Part shown: piece by piece, positions 8,229 through 17,234 of the stretch
Position numbering within the stretch: position 1 is the stretch's first letter
Layout: each line of letters begins with the position of its first letter
Assembly (NCBI GenBank): GCA_965212545.1
Contig: CBDBVB010000006.1
Coordinates: 1 to 64,000, forward strand
Source of the DNA: JABDIP01 sp965212545
GTDB taxonomy: Bacteria > Pseudomonadota > Alphaproteobacteria > DSM-16000 > Inquilinaceae
Length of the DNA stretch: 64,000 nucleotides
Reading direction: 5' to 3'
Notes under the pieces: model-generated
Told to the model about the DNA's origin: nothing
The model's database searches: none
Seen by the model: only the letters and a program-made list of their open reading frames with translations
Position numbers and translations under genes: made by a program

Positions 8229-8903
8229 ATGGCCGTCGTTTACCTGACCTTCGATGATGGGCCGCTGGGCGGCACCGACGACGTGATCGCGGTTCTGATC
8301 GCCAAGCGTGCCAAGGGCACGCTGTTCATGGTCGGCGATCACATATCGTCGGAGTGGCGCCGCCAGCGGCTCGCGGACGCCCATGCCAGCGAATTTGTTC
8401 AGGTCGCCAATCACAGCACGACCCATGCAAGCGGCGACTATCGTGGCTACTACGGCAATCCTCGTGGCGTCGTGGAGGGTTTCCAGGGCGCCACTCGGAC
8501 CTTGCGAATTACTCGCCAGCCGGTGCCGGCCCGTTTGCCCGGACGCAACACCTGGCGGGTCGGTAGCATCGTGCACAATGACCCGACCAATGGCGGCGAC
8601 AGCGGCGCCGCGGCAAGCCAGTTGGCCGCTGCCGGCTATCGAATCTATGGCTGGGACGTAGAATGGCAGATGTCTCGCGGGCGGCCGCAGGGCACCGCTG
8701 ATCAGGTCGTGCAACGCATCGACCGCATGGCGGCCGCCGGATCGGTGAAGAAGGCCGGACATGTGGTGCTGCTGACCCATGACGTGATGTTCCGCGCCTC
8801 CAACCACGACCGGGGCAAGCTGGAGCGGTTGATCGACCTGCTGCGCGCCGCCGGGCACAGCTTTGCCTTTATTTCCGACTTTGATGGCACTTCGGCCGGG
8901 TGA
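8229..8903 (+). CDS. Polysaccharide deacetylase (NodB-type, CE4)
   Basis: A 224-residue carbohydrate esterase family 4 protein that would remove N-acetyl groups from a glycan. Motif 1 is TFDDGP (residues 7-12, catalytic Asp9 and metal-binding Asp10). Motif 2 is NHSTTH (metal His62 and His66). Motif 3 is RLPG (Arg102). A late block, HVVLLTHD, supplies motif 5. All catalytic positions are retained. There is no signal peptide, so it would act in the cytoplasm unless exported non-classically, which is unusual for this family. GAGGGC precedes the ATG at good spacing. Confidence 0.88.
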   Translation: MAVVYLTFDDGPLGGTDDVIAVLIAKRAKGTLFMVGDHISSEWRRQRLADAHASEFVQVANHSTTHASGDYRGYYGNPRGVVEGFQGATRTLRITRQPVPARLPGRNTWRVGSIVHNDPTNGGDSGAAASQLAAAGYRIYGWDVEWQMSRGRPQGTADQVVQRIDRMAAAGSVKKAGHVVLLTHDVMFRASNHDRGKLERLIDLLRAAGHSFAFISDFDGTSAG

Positions 8904-8935
8904 CCGGCGGCACACGAAACCTGGATCGGTGACCC

Positions 8936-9745
8936 ATGACGGCCAGGCTGACGGCGGTGGTGTTTCTCATGGCGCTGGCGGCCGCGCCGACTGCGCGGGC
9001 ATCATCCTGCGAACCGGTCCCTGGCGCGTTCGACTATCACGGCTTTATGCCGGAAGTCGAACTCGTCGTCTCCGAGATCGCGACGCTTCCGGGCAATACG
9101 ACGATCCTGGGCGGGCATTACCACGATGGCGCCCAGACCGTACATCCCGCCCTCCTGGTCAAGGATGCTGAGGATGGCGAATGGTCGCGTGTCCGGCTCC
9201 CCTTCGGCGGCGCCGCGATCGGGCATCTGACGACCATCGGTACGGAGTCTGCCTGGGCGGTCATCGAGTATCGCGTGGAAGGACTCCAATTGGCGCAGGC
9301 GCTGCTGCGCAGCCGCGACGGCGGCCGGACCTGGTGTGCCGTCACACTGAGCGGGATGACGACGCTGAACGCCACGGAATCGTTGCGCTTCTTCGACCGC
9401 GACCACGGCCTCATCGTCTTCAACGACGCACCCTTCGGGCGGGAATGGGCGGCCTATCAGACGTCGGATGGCGGCGACAGTTGGGAGCGTCTTTGGGACA
9501 ACAACCCGGCACCGCCCGGGTCTGTCGAGACCGACTTCTCCTATCCGCAGGACTTGCCGCCGCCGCATGCGCCGGTGTGGCGGCAGGACGCGGACCTGCA
9601 TCGGATCTCCGGATTGCTCCGAGTCAGGACCGAGGTCCTGAGCCTGGTGATCGAACGGCTGGAATTCTCGCAGGGACCGGACTGGATCGAGGTCGAGCAC
9701 CTCGAACGCTACCGACCGACCGCCGATCTGGCGGCCGACCGGTAG
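8936..9745 (+). CDS. Secreted BNR/Asp-box repeat protein
   Basis: A 269-residue protein with an N-terminal signal peptide (hydrophobic residues 8-22, ARASSC). Two Asp-box turns are visible, SRDGGRTW and TSDGGDSW, as in sialidase and YCF48-like beta-propellers. Only two boxes are clear, so this is a partial or divergent propeller, and no sialidase catalytic set was found. Two early cysteines may form a disulphide. It starts about 30 bases after the deacetylase and could share its transcript; a joint role in surface glycan handling is a guess. Confidence 0.65.
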   Translation: MTARLTAVVFLMALAAAPTARASSCEPVPGAFDYHGFMPEVELVVSEIATLPGNTTILGGHYHDGAQTVHPALLVKDAEDGEWSRVRLPFGGAAIGHLTTIGTESAWAVIEYRVEGLQLAQALLRSRDGGRTWCAVTLSGMTTLNATESLRFFDRDHGLIVFNDAPFGREWAAYQTSDGGDSWERLWDNNPAPPGSVETDFSYPQDLPPPHAPVWRQDADLHRISGLLRVRTEVLSLVIERLEFSQGPDWIEVEHLERYRPTADLAADR

Positions 9746-9759
9746 GAGCATACGGAGTC

Positions 9760-9981
9760 TCAGACCCGCCAGAACGGCTTGGCGGCTTCGATGTCGCGCA
9801 CCCGGCTGTCGACGCCGATGTCGCGCAGCTGATGTGCGTCCATCCGGGCGAGTTGGCGCCGGCTGCGGGCCCGGAACTGCCAGTCCCAGAGCACGGCAAG
9901 CGCGCGGTTGGCCAGGAAGAGGATGCTGTTGGCCAGGTCCGGTGCGGCGTGGCCACGGGTCGTGTTGTGCAGTCCAGCCAT
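9760..9981 (-). CDS. DUF1127 small protein (YjiS-like)
   Basis: A 73-residue protein with the DUF1127 signature at its C-terminus: an arginine-rich helix (RARSRRQLARMDAHQLRDIGV) followed by RDIEAAKPFWRV. Small DUF1127 proteins in Alphaproteobacteria have been tied to RNA turnover and to phosphate or stress adaptation. The ATG at 9981 gives the usual length. It diverges from the LysR gene across 159 bases, so that regulator could control it. Confidence 0.85.
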   Translation of the reverse strand: MAGLHNTTRGHAAPDLANSILFLANRALAVLWDWQFRARSRRQLARMDAHQLRDIGVDSRVRDIEAAKPFWRV

Positions 9982-10140
9982 ATTCGTATACCTTATCTCA
10001 GCGACGGCGGCTCCGAGTACCGTCAGGTTGCAATAACCGTATGATGTTAATGACAATATCGCGGCTCCACCGGCCAGTCTCAATGGATGATTTCTCATGG
10101 CCTACATTAGAAATTCTTATTTCTGCCTGAGGTCCGGACC

Positions 10141-11076
10141 ATGGCGCGCCTGCCGACGCTGAATGCGCTCAAGGCCTTCGAGGCCGCCGGGCGGCATCTG
10201 TCGTTCACCCGCGCGGCCGAGGAGTTGCACGTCACCCAGGCGGCGATCAGCCATCAGATCAAGTCGCTGGAGGAGCAGCTCGGCATCCGCATGTTCCGGC
10301 GCGGCCCGCGCGGCCTGCTGCTGACCGATGCCGGCCAATCCTATCTGCCGGAAGTCCGCGAGGCGTTCCAGAAGCTGAACGCCGCGACCGACCGGCTTCT
10401 GGAGGACGATGCGCGCGGCGCCATAACGGTCAGCGTGCTGCCATCTTTCGCGGCGCGCTGGCTGGTGCCCCGCCTGACCCGGTTCCGCGAGGCCCATCCG
10501 GATATCGAGGTGCGGGTCTCGGCGGACGACCGTCTGGCGGATTTCGACCGCGACGATGTGGACGTGGCGATCCGCTATGGCCGGGGCGACTATCCCGGCC
10601 TGCAGGCCGACCGCTTCCTGACCGAGGAGTTGTTTCCGGTCTGCAGCCCCGACTTGCTGACGCGCACTCCGCTCGAGAGGCCGGAAGATCTGTGCAGCCA
10701 TACCCTCCTGCATGACGACATGCGCATGGATTGGTCGATGTGGCTGCTGGCCGCCGGGGTCGAGGGGGTCGATCCACGCCGTGGGCCGTCCTTCAACGAT
10801 TCCAGCATGGTGCTGCAGGCCGCGGTCGACGGCCAGGGGGTGGCATTGGGGCGCAGCGCCCTGGCGCTGGACGATCTGGCAGCCGGCCGGCTGGTCCGGC
10901 CGTTCGAGTTCAGCCTGCCGGCGGAATACGCCTATTACATCCTGTGCCCGGAACGCACCGCCAACCGGCCGAGCATCAAGACCTTTCGCGAGTGGTTGCT
11001 GGCCCAGTCGGCGCCGGATGCCGAAGCCGGCCCGGATGATTCCGTGGCAGCGGATGTCGACAGATCGGGTCCCTGA
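10141..11076 (+). CDS. LysR-family regulator, GcvA-like
   Basis: A 311-residue LysR-type regulator. The winged helix lies at residues 1-60 (LPTLNALKAFEAAGRHLSFT, then AAEELHVTQAAISHQIKSLE), the form typical of the GcvA/AmpR subgroup. The effector-binding domain occupies about 92-295 and contains DVDVAIRYGRGDYPGL, which is characteristic of GcvA. A 15-residue acidic tail follows. The inducer and targets are unknown; the divergently transcribed DUF1127 gene is the obvious candidate target. The ATG follows a weak AGGTCCGGACC context. Confidence 0.9.
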   Translation: MARLPTLNALKAFEAAGRHLSFTRAAEELHVTQAAISHQIKSLEEQLGIRMFRRGPRGLLLTDAGQSYLPEVREAFQKLNAATDRLLEDDARGAITVSVLPSFAARWLVPRLTRFREAHPDIEVRVSADDRLADFDRDDVDVAIRYGRGDYPGLQADRFLTEELFPVCSPDLLTRTPLERPEDLCSHTLLHDDMRMDWSMWLLAAGVEGVDPRRGPSFNDSSMVLQAAVDGQGVALGRSALALDDLAAGRLVRPFEFSLPAEYAYYILCPERTANRPSIKTFREWLLAQSAPDAEAGPDDSVAADVDRSGP

Positions 11077-11156
11077 CACGGTCCGCCATCGCCGAGCGGG
11101 AGGCGGCGCGCTATCGTTAGGTTCGAAGCCACTAGGTCGGCGAGGAGGGCGATACC

Positions 11157-12533
11157 ATGGCCATGGCCACAGCCGGCAATGCGCCGGCGGATGTCGCGCG
11201 GAGCGACTCAGCCGCTTACGAAGCGACGTTCCGCGCCGAGGAGCTGGATGGGCTGAGGCTGGCAACCCGCGGGCGCATCATCTCCTTGTCGGTGGTGGCG
11301 GCGCTGCTGCTCTTTCTCGCCCCTCCGCCCGAGGTCTTCTACTACCACGGCTCGCTCATCCTCTTCGTACTGATCGGGCTTGCGGACTACGCCGTTGCCC
11401 GCGCGCCTTTCGGCCGGCCGTGGCATCGCTATGTATTCATCACGCTCGATTTCGCGCTGATGACGTATATCTTCGTGGCACCCAACCCGCTGGAAGTCCT
11501 GCAGGCTCCGGCACAGATGCAGCTGCGGAACGGGACCTTCATCTACTTCTTCATGCTGATGGCCGGTTTCGCCTTCAGCTTCAACCCCCGCCTGATGGTG
11601 TGGGCCGGGTTCGCCGCCGCCGGCAGCTGGATCATCGGGACCGCGACGATCGTCCTGCGCTCTGACACGGTCACGTGGTTCGATTCGACGGTTTCGGAAA
11701 TCCTCGCCGATCCGGATGCGGCCCTGGCCGAATATCTCGATCCGCGGTTCGTCGACGTCAATGTGATCGTCCAGGACGTGATCGTGATTCTGATCGTGGC
11801 CGGCATCCTGGCCGGCGTCGTCGCCCGGTCTCGTCGGCTGGTGCGGCGCCAGGCGGCGGCGGCACGGGAACGGGCCAATCTTGCGCGCTACTTCTCGCCC
11901 AACATGGTCGACGAGCTGGCGCAGTCGGACCAGCCACTGAGCGATGTCCGGTCGCAGCCGGTCGCCGTGCTGTTCGCCGACATCGTCGGCTTCACCGCGC
12001 TGTCGGAATCCCTGGCCCCGGAGGCGGTGATCGCGCTCTTGCGCGACTGTCATGGCCGGCTGGGCCGGGAGGTCTTCCGGCACAACGGCACCATCGACAA
12101 ATATATCGGCGACGCGGTCATGGCGACATTCGGCACCCCACGAGCCGGCCCAAGCGACGCCGCCGACGCGCTGGCCTGCGCCCGCGCGATGGCAGCGGCG
12201 ATCGCCGACTGGAACCGCGAGCGCATGGCCGCCGGCGCGCCACCGATCGCGATCGGCATCGGATTGCACTACGGCAATGCGGTGTTGGGCGATATCGGCG
12301 GTGAGGGACGGCTGGAATACACTGTCATCGGCGACACGGTGAATGTCGCGAGCCGGCTGGAAGCCCTGACCCGCAACCTGCCCGCCACCATCATCGTCAG
12401 CGATCCCTTGGTCGAACGCGTGCGGACCGACAGCGGCAACGCCCTGCTGGACGGCTTCGTCGCAGGCGCCCCGCAAGCCCTGCGCAACCGCACCGAACCC
12501 ATGGGTGTCTGGGTTCTGCCGACGGAAGGCTAG
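11157..12533 (+). CDS. Membrane-anchored class III adenylate/guanylate cyclase
   Basis: A 458-residue protein. Residues about 40-235 hold roughly six hydrophobic segments in a membrane sensor region. A basic linker (ARSRRLVRRQAAAARERANL) leads to the class III cyclase domain at about 265-440. Metal-binding aspartates lie in VLFADIVGF and IDKYIGDAVMATFG (the latter with the substrate-specifying Lys). The transition-state block is YTVIGDTVNVASRLE. The catalytic set looks complete, so it should make cAMP. GAGGAGGG precedes the ATG. No partner gene is adjacent. Confidence 0.88.
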   Translation: MAMATAGNAPADVARSDSAAYEATFRAEELDGLRLATRGRIISLSVVAALLLFLAPPPEVFYYHGSLILFVLIGLADYAVARAPFGRPWHRYVFITLDFALMTYIFVAPNPLEVLQAPAQMQLRNGTFIYFFMLMAGFAFSFNPRLMVWAGFAAAGSWIIGTATIVLRSDTVTWFDSTVSEILADPDAALAEYLDPRFVDVNVIVQDVIVILIVAGILAGVVARSRRLVRRQAAAARERANLARYFSPNMVDELAQSDQPLSDVRSQPVAVLFADIVGFTALSESLAPEAVIALLRDCHGRLGREVFRHNGTIDKYIGDAVMATFGTPRAGPSDAADALACARAMAAAIADWNRERMAAGAPPIAIGIGLHYGNAVLGDIGGEGRLEYTVIGDTVNVASRLEALTRNLPATIIVSDPLVERVRTDSGNALLDGFVAGAPQALRNRTEPMGVWVLPTEG

Positions 12534-12556
12534 TCAAGGGAAGGCGTTGATGTACC

Positions 12557-12579
12557 CCCTCTCCCCCTCGGGGAGAGGG
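12557..12579. repeat. GC-rich hairpin after the cyclase gene (REP-like)
   Basis: A 10-base stem (CCCTCTCCCC / GGGGAGAGGG) with a 3-base loop, between the convergent cyclase and MFS genes. It is followed by a GGGAGGGTGAGGGG tract rather than a T-run. Similar CCCTCTCCCC palindromes are frequent between genes in many proteobacteria. It may act as a bidirectional transcription barrier. Confidence 0.5.
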
Positions 12580-12651
12580 AGGGACCCGATGCGAAGCACT
12601 GGGAGGGTGAGGGGCTGAAAACCAGCCTTCGCGCGGCAGACACAGCGTCGC

Positions 12652-14229
12652 TTATTTCGCCGGCCTGCGCTCTATCGAGACTGCCGCAATCGCCGCGCTC
12701 AGCAGGGCCAGGGCCGCGGCGGTGATCATGGCGAGGCGGAACCCGTCGACGAAGGACTCGTCGATGGCGCGAGACAGCTCCGTCCGAATTGCCGCGTCCA
12801 ACGTCGCCGGCGGCTCGGTACCGGCCAGATCGGCGCGTCCGGCATCCAGCGCCGCCCGCGCCTCCGGCGGGACCGGAATATCCGCCAGCCGTTCGTCGAG
12901 GCCGGAGTTGAACGCGCTGGACACCACGATGCCCATCACCGCAATCGCCAGCAGCCCGGCGATGCGCGACACCGCGTTGTTGATCGCCGAGGCGATGCCG
13001 GCCCGGCGGGTCTCGACAGCTCCCATGACCACAGTCGTCAGCGGCGCGACGCTGACCGCCATGCCGAGCCCGAGCACGGTCACCGCAGGGAAGAAGGTGG
13101 TCCAATAGCTGCCATCGGTGCCCGGCAGCACGAACAGGGCGAATCCGCCGGCCGCCAGGACCGGTCCGACCATCAACGGCAGGCGTCCGCCATGCCGGCT
13201 GACCAGATCGCCGGACCAGCGCGACAGGGTCGACACGATCAGGATCAGCGGCAGCAGGGCGGCGCCGGCGGCGGCGCTGGAATAGCCGTGCACCTGGACC
13301 AGGTTGAAGGGCAGAAAGAACAGCGCGCCGCTCAAGCCTGAATACAGCATGAGAGTAATCAGGTTGGCGCCGCTGAAGCTGCGCGAGCGAAACAGGTCGA
13401 GCGGCATCATCGGCGATCGGCTGCGAGCCTGTGTGATCAGGAAGCCGGCCAGCGTGATGCCGCCGACACCCAACGTGCCCAGCACCCGCGGCGACCCGAA
13501 CCCGACGATGCCGGCCTCTATCAATCCATAGACAAGCAGGCCAAGCCCGGCGGTGCACAGCATCGCCCCTGGCCAGTCGAGCGCGCCCGGCGCGGCCTCG
13601 TCGCGGCTTTCCGGCACCCGGGCGTACAGGATCCACACCACGGCAATGGCGGCCGGCACATTGATGAAGAAGATCCAACGCCAGGACACCGCATCGACCA
13701 GCCAGCCGCCGAGCACCGGGCCGAAGGCCATCGACAACGCCGTGGCGGCGGACCAGATGCCGAATGCGCGGCCGCGCTGTTCCTCGCTGAAGGTGGCGCT
13801 AATCATCGACAGGCTGCCGGGCACCAGCAAGGCGCCGCCGACCCCCTGGGCCGCCCGCGCGGCGATCAACTGGCCGGCATCCTGGGCAAAGCCGCACCAC
13901 ACTGACGTCGCCGCAAAGACCACCGTGCCGATCGCGAACAGCCGCCGCCGTCCGAAGCGATCGCCCAGCGCACCGCCGACCAGGATCAGCGAGGCCAGTA
14001 GCAGCAGGTAGGATTCGACGATCCATTGCAGCTCGGCGAGGCCGGCGCCCAGGTCGCGCTGCAGCGCCGGCAACGCCACATTGACCACGGTGCCGTCGAT
14101 GAAGGCCATGCTGGAACCGATGACCGATGCCGCCAGCACCCACCGCCCGGTCGCGGCCGGGCAGGGCGGTTGGCGCGGCGCCGTCTGGACAAGGGCGTCC
14201 TCGCAGGGAGGGTTGGAGAATTGCGACAC
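12652..14229 (-). CDS. MFS drug exporter, DHA2 (EmrB/QacA) family, 14 TM
   Basis: A 525-residue major facilitator of the 14-helix H+-antiporter family. The first helix carries the DHA2 motif (SMAFIDGTVVNVALPALQRDL), followed by the loop 2-3 motif A (GALGDRFGRRRLF) and the antiporter motif C region (GPVLGGWLV). Length and hydrophobicity fit EmrB/QacA-type exporters of toxic organic compounds. There is no EmrA-like adaptor beside it, so export may be to the periplasm only. The start is GTG at 14229 with a GAGG upstream. It is co-directional with the GNAT gene 12 bases away. Confidence 0.9.
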   Translation of the reverse strand: MSQFSNPPCEDALVQTAPRQPPCPAATGRWVLAASVIGSSMAFIDGTVVNVALPALQRDLGAGLAELQWIVESYLLLLASLILVGGALGDRFGRRRLFAIGTVVFAATSVWCGFAQDAGQLIAARAAQGVGGALLVPGSLSMISATFSEEQRGRAFGIWSAATALSMAFGPVLGGWLVDAVSWRWIFFINVPAAIAVVWILYARVPESRDEAAPGALDWPGAMLCTAGLGLLVYGLIEAGIVGFGSPRVLGTLGVGGITLAGFLITQARSRSPMMPLDLFRSRSFSGANLITLMLYSGLSGALFFLPFNLVQVHGYSSAAAGAALLPLILIVSTLSRWSGDLVSRHGGRLPLMVGPVLAAGGFALFVLPGTDGSYWTTFFPAVTVLGLGMAVSVAPLTTVVMGAVETRRAGIASAINNAVSRIAGLLAIAVMGIVVSSAFNSGLDERLADIPVPPEARAALDAGRADLAGTEPPATLDAAIRTELSRAIDESFVDGFRLAMITAAALALLSAAIAAVSIERRPAK

Positions 14230-14241
14230 TGCCGGTCGGCC

Positions 14242-15054
14242 TCAGCCTGCCTTGCCGCGATTGCCGTAATTGAGCTGGACGCCGAACTTCTGGAAACCCA
14301 GTGCGCCATACAGACCTTGGGCGATTTCGTCATCGGCGGATAACCAGGCCGGCCGGCCGGTGTGCTCGAAATAGCTGCCCAGCAAACGGCCGCACAGATC
14401 TGCGGCGTAGCCGTGCCGGCGGTAGGCGGGCAGGGTTCCCACACCGGCCAGTTCGGCCGCGCCACCGCCGATCATCAGCACCGCGCCGCAACAGGCCTTG
14501 CCACCGACCTCTCCGATCGCGGCGATCATGCTGCCATCGGCTAGCCCGGCCTCGAGGATCGGTCGCCAGCCGGTCGGGCCGGTATCGATGCGGACTCCGA
14601 ACGCATCGCCCTGCACCGCCATGAAGCGCCCGACCGCCACCGCGTTGCCGGCCTCGACCGGCACCATGAGGAGGCCCGTCCTGGCCGCCGCCTGGAACGC
14701 CTCGGGCATGGCGACCATCATCGGGGCGCTCTTGTCGCGCCCGATGCCGGCGGCGCTCAGCGCGTCGGGCAGGCTGGGAAACAACTCGGCGAAAAATTCC
14801 AGCCGCAGCGTGCGGTCATGGGCGGAAAAATGGTCCGCCAGCCGGGACAGGGACTCCGTCCACCCGGCTGCCGGACGGGCATCGGCGCCGTCCTGCGACG
14901 GTCGGGGAACCGCGAAGCTCATGAAGTAATCGCTGCTGCCGGCCGACAGGAAGGCCTCGAAATCGCCGACCGTGGAGGCATCGCGCCCGCGGCGGCCGAC
15001 CGCGATCACGTTGGCCGCCATCCGGCCCATCAGGCCGAGAGCGCCGGCCGTCAC
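14242..15054 (-). CDS. GNAT-family acetyltransferase
   Basis: A 270-residue protein whose C-terminal part is a GNAT domain. The acetyl-CoA-binding motif A is ELAGVGTLPAYRRHGYAADLCGRLL (the R/Q-x2-G/A loop in YRRHGYA), followed by ADDEIAQGLYGALGFQKFG. The N-terminal half (about 140 residues) is not a clear GNAT copy and may be a degenerate second lobe. The acceptor is unknown. The start is uncertain: the GTG at 15054 lies just past the boundary of the two-armed repeat, and in-frame ATGs at 15030 and 15021 have no better ribosome site. Confidence 0.75.
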   Translation of the reverse strand: MTAGALGLMGRMAANVIAVGRRGRDASTVGDFEAFLSAGSSDYFMSFAVPRPSQDGADARPAAGWTESLSRLADHFSAHDRTLRLEFFAELFPSLPDALSAAGIGRDKSAPMMVAMPEAFQAAARTGLLMVPVEAGNAVAVGRFMAVQGDAFGVRIDTGPTGWRPILEAGLADGSMIAAIGEVGGKACCGAVLMIGGGAAELAGVGTLPAYRRHGYAADLCGRLLGSYFEHTGRPAWLSADDEIAQGLYGALGFQKFGVQLNYGNRGKAG

Positions 15055-15060
15055 GGCGCT

Positions 15061-15330
15061 AGGAGCCTGTCCGAGTAATGCTTGTGGCCATCACCGCGTT
15101 CTCAAGAGCTTGGGTTAGGACGGGGTCGCGTGGCGATGCCGGATGCATCGCGAGCGGCGCCGGACGACGGCCCAAACTCTTGAAAACGCGGCCCTTCGGG
15201 TCGACCAGGGCGGCGCGGATGCGGCATTGCGGACGCTTGACGATGCGCACGGCATCGCCCGCGCGCCCGCTCCTGGCACCCGCGCCGCCCTGGTCGATGC
15301 TGGCCACAAGCATTACTCGGACAGACTCCT
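15061..15330. repeat. 270-bp two-armed inverted-repeat element (MITE-like)
   Basis: The outer 30-base ends (15061-15090 and 15301-15330) are inverted copies with one mismatch. Inside are two further inverted pairs: 15093-15114 with 15171-15192 (22 bases, about 3 mismatches) and 15201-15218 with 15280-15297 (18 bases, exact). Each arm ends in a small hairpin of similar sequence: GCGATGC/GCATCGC at 15133-15151 and GATGC/GCATC at 15242-15256. Folded, this is a three-way junction. Both outer ends contain AGGA, 12 bases, then ATG reading inward, and 80-110-codon frames run through it on both strands. It overlaps the aminotransferase stop. Confidence 0.7.
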
Positions 15331-16507
15331 ATCTCAGCGCCAGCCCCAGGCGGTCCATCGCGCGCCGCAGCAGATCGTGCGAACCGCCGAAGCAGAGCCT
15401 GAGATAGCCTTCGCCTCCGGGGCCGAATGCGCTGCCGGGGGCGAGGCCGACATTGGCGTCGTCGATCAGCCGGATGGCCAGGGCGCGGCTGTCCGGCTCG
15501 CCGTCGACGGCGAAGAACACATAAAAGGCGCCGGCCGGGCGATGGAAGTGCACCCGCGGCAGGTCCGCCAGCGCGTCACAGACGATGTCGCGGCCCACCC
15601 GGCATCGCTCGCGCAGCGCCTCGACGACCGGATCGCTGCCGATCGCCGCCAGAGCGCCGAACTGCAGGAAGCTCGCGACGCCGGAGGTGTTGAACTGGAT
15701 CAGGTTCTCGAACACCTGGCCAAGCGATCGCGAGGCCACGATCCAGCCGATCCGCCAGCCGGTCATCGACCAGTTCTTCGAGAAGGTGTTGACCACCAGC
15801 AGCCGTTCGTCCGGCTCCATGATCTGCAGGAAGGACGGCGCATGGTCGTCCTCGTAGGTCAGCCGGCCATAGACCTCGTCGGAGACGATCCACAGCCCGC
15901 GCTGGCGCGCGAAATCGCGGATGCGGATCATGTCCTCGCGGCCCAGCATCGCACCGGTAGGGTTGCCCGGCGAATTGACGAAGATCGCCTTGGTGCGCGG
16001 GCCGCAGGCGTCGAACAGCTTTTCCAGGTCGAGCGTCCAGCCGGACCCGGTCAGCGACATCGACACCGGACGGGCCACGCCGCCCACCACCTGCACCGCT
16101 TCGAAGATGTTCGGCCAGACCGGCGAGACCATCGCCACCTCGTCGCCGGCATCGATGATCGCCTGCAGCGCGATGATGATCGCGCCCATGCCGCCGACGG
16201 TGACGAAGATCTGCTCGGCGTCGACGCCGGTACCGTAGGACCGGTTCAGATAGTCCGCGATCCCCGTCCTGAGCGGCGGGATGCCGCGCTGCCAGGTATA
16301 GAATGTCTCGCCATCCAGCAGCGCCTTGTGCGCCGCCTCGCCGATGAAGTCCGGCGTCGGCAGATCGCCCTCGCCGATCCAAAGAGGCAGCAGATCCGGT
16401 CGTTCGCGGCCGTAGTTGACGACCTCGACGATGCCGCTTTCCGGCAGGCCGGAGATCGCCGGCCTGAGCGCCTGCATCAAATCCGGCGTCACCACGCGAT
16501 TGTCCAT
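15329..16507 (-). CDS. PLP-dependent aminotransferase, class I/II
   Basis: A 392-residue fold-type I aminotransferase. The Schiff-base lysine is Lys244 in TFSKNWSMTGWRIGW. Asp210 (SDEVYG) pairs with the pyridine nitrogen, NSPGNPTG (residues 178-185) binds the cofactor, and an arginine near residue 360 (YLRLCFGG) would take the substrate carboxylate. The family includes aspartate- and alanine-type enzymes; substrate cannot be fixed from sequence. The stop codon lies in the outer end of the two-armed repeat, so the last residues may be element-derived. Confidence 0.88.
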   Translation of the reverse strand: MDNRVVTPDLMQALRPAISGLPESGIVEVVNYGRERPDLLPLWIGEGDLPTPDFIGEAAHKALLDGETFYTWQRGIPPLRTGIADYLNRSYGTGVDAEQIFVTVGGMGAIIIALQAIIDAGDEVAMVSPVWPNIFEAVQVVGGVARPVSMSLTGSGWTLDLEKLFDACGPRTKAIFVNSPGNPTGAMLGREDMIRIRDFARQRGLWIVSDEVYGRLTYEDDHAPSFLQIMEPDERLLVVNTFSKNWSMTGWRIGWIVASRSLGQVFENLIQFNTSGVASFLQFGALAAIGSDPVVEALRERCRVGRDIVCDALADLPRVHFHRPAGAFYVFFAVDGEPDSRALAIRLIDDANVGLAPGSAFGPGGEGYLRLCFGGSHDLLRRAMDRLGLALR

Positions 16508-16594
16508 GGCTCAGTGTTCCAATGTTCGGCCGGCGAGAGTATCAGCCGCACCGGCGGGCGGTAAGAGGCGAATTGTGAGGGGACAAGCTGCCGT

Positions 16595-16987
16595 CTATCG
16601 CGCCAGGCGCCAGACCGCGAAGGCCCCGGCCGCCACGGCCAAAGCTCGGTAAACTTGCGGGCTGCGCGGCTTCAGGCCATGGGCGATGCGCACGAAATGC
16701 TCGCAGTTAAAGCGAAGCACGTCATAGCGCCGCCCGACCATGCGCCGGGCCCGATATGCTACTTCCTCGCCGGGACAGTCGCTGAGCGCCTTGAGGATGC
16801 GGAAGGAGCGGCCTTCGGCGAAGCTGGACAACGGCTCTTCGCGCACCCCGCGATGAGCACGCGAATTCGAGATCACCGCCGGCACACCGTCGATCGACCG
16901 GTCGGTGACGATCCCGACATGTTCGATCAGCCCGAAGCGGACGCCGATGACTGTTCCAGGCGGCAACGCCACGCGGCGATATTCCAT
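16595..16987 (-). CDS. LRAT/NlpC-P60-like protein
   Basis: A 130-residue protein of the lecithin:retinol acyltransferase fold. An early histidine sits in a beta-strand (IEHVGIVTD, His23), a second possible one at His45 (NSRAHRG), and the catalytic cysteine in FNCEHFVR (Cys95), the NCEHF motif of LRAT proteins. Bacterial members are thiol hydrolases or acyltransferases of unknown substrate. The hydrophobic C-terminus (ALAVAAGAFAVWRL) could anchor it to membrane, as in human H-rev107 relatives. The ATG at 16987 has GGGAGG nine bases upstream; a longer reading would add 25 residues without such a site. Confidence 0.75.
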   Translation of the reverse strand: MEYRRVALPPGTVIGVRFGLIEHVGIVTDRSIDGVPAVISNSRAHRGVREEPLSSFAEGRSFRILKALSDCPGEEVAYRARRMVGRRYDVLRFNCEHFVRIAHGLKPRSPQVYRALAVAAGAFAVWRLAR

Positions 16988-17234
16988 CTTCGGCACCTCC
17001 CGGTCTCCATCAGTCCGCACGCCATAGATAGGGCCGGCCGCAACCAAGATCAAATCCCACACGCCGGGGTGTGATATTTTTGGTGTGCGGCCAATTGTCG
17101 GTTGACACTCGACGGCGCAAATGGTCGTTTCGGTGCTCTTACACGATCAAATCCACAAAATTCGAGTTCGGATGACCGTATGTGGTGTCGCCCAGGGGGT
17201 TGGGCGGGAGCGGTCGGCAAACGGGAGTTTGGAT

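Noticed and set aside
12530..13678. Long minus-strand frame overlapping the MFS gene
   Set aside because: Composition-driven shadow: Arg/Gly/Pro-rich translation with no domain, while the other frame encodes a clean 14-TM exporter.
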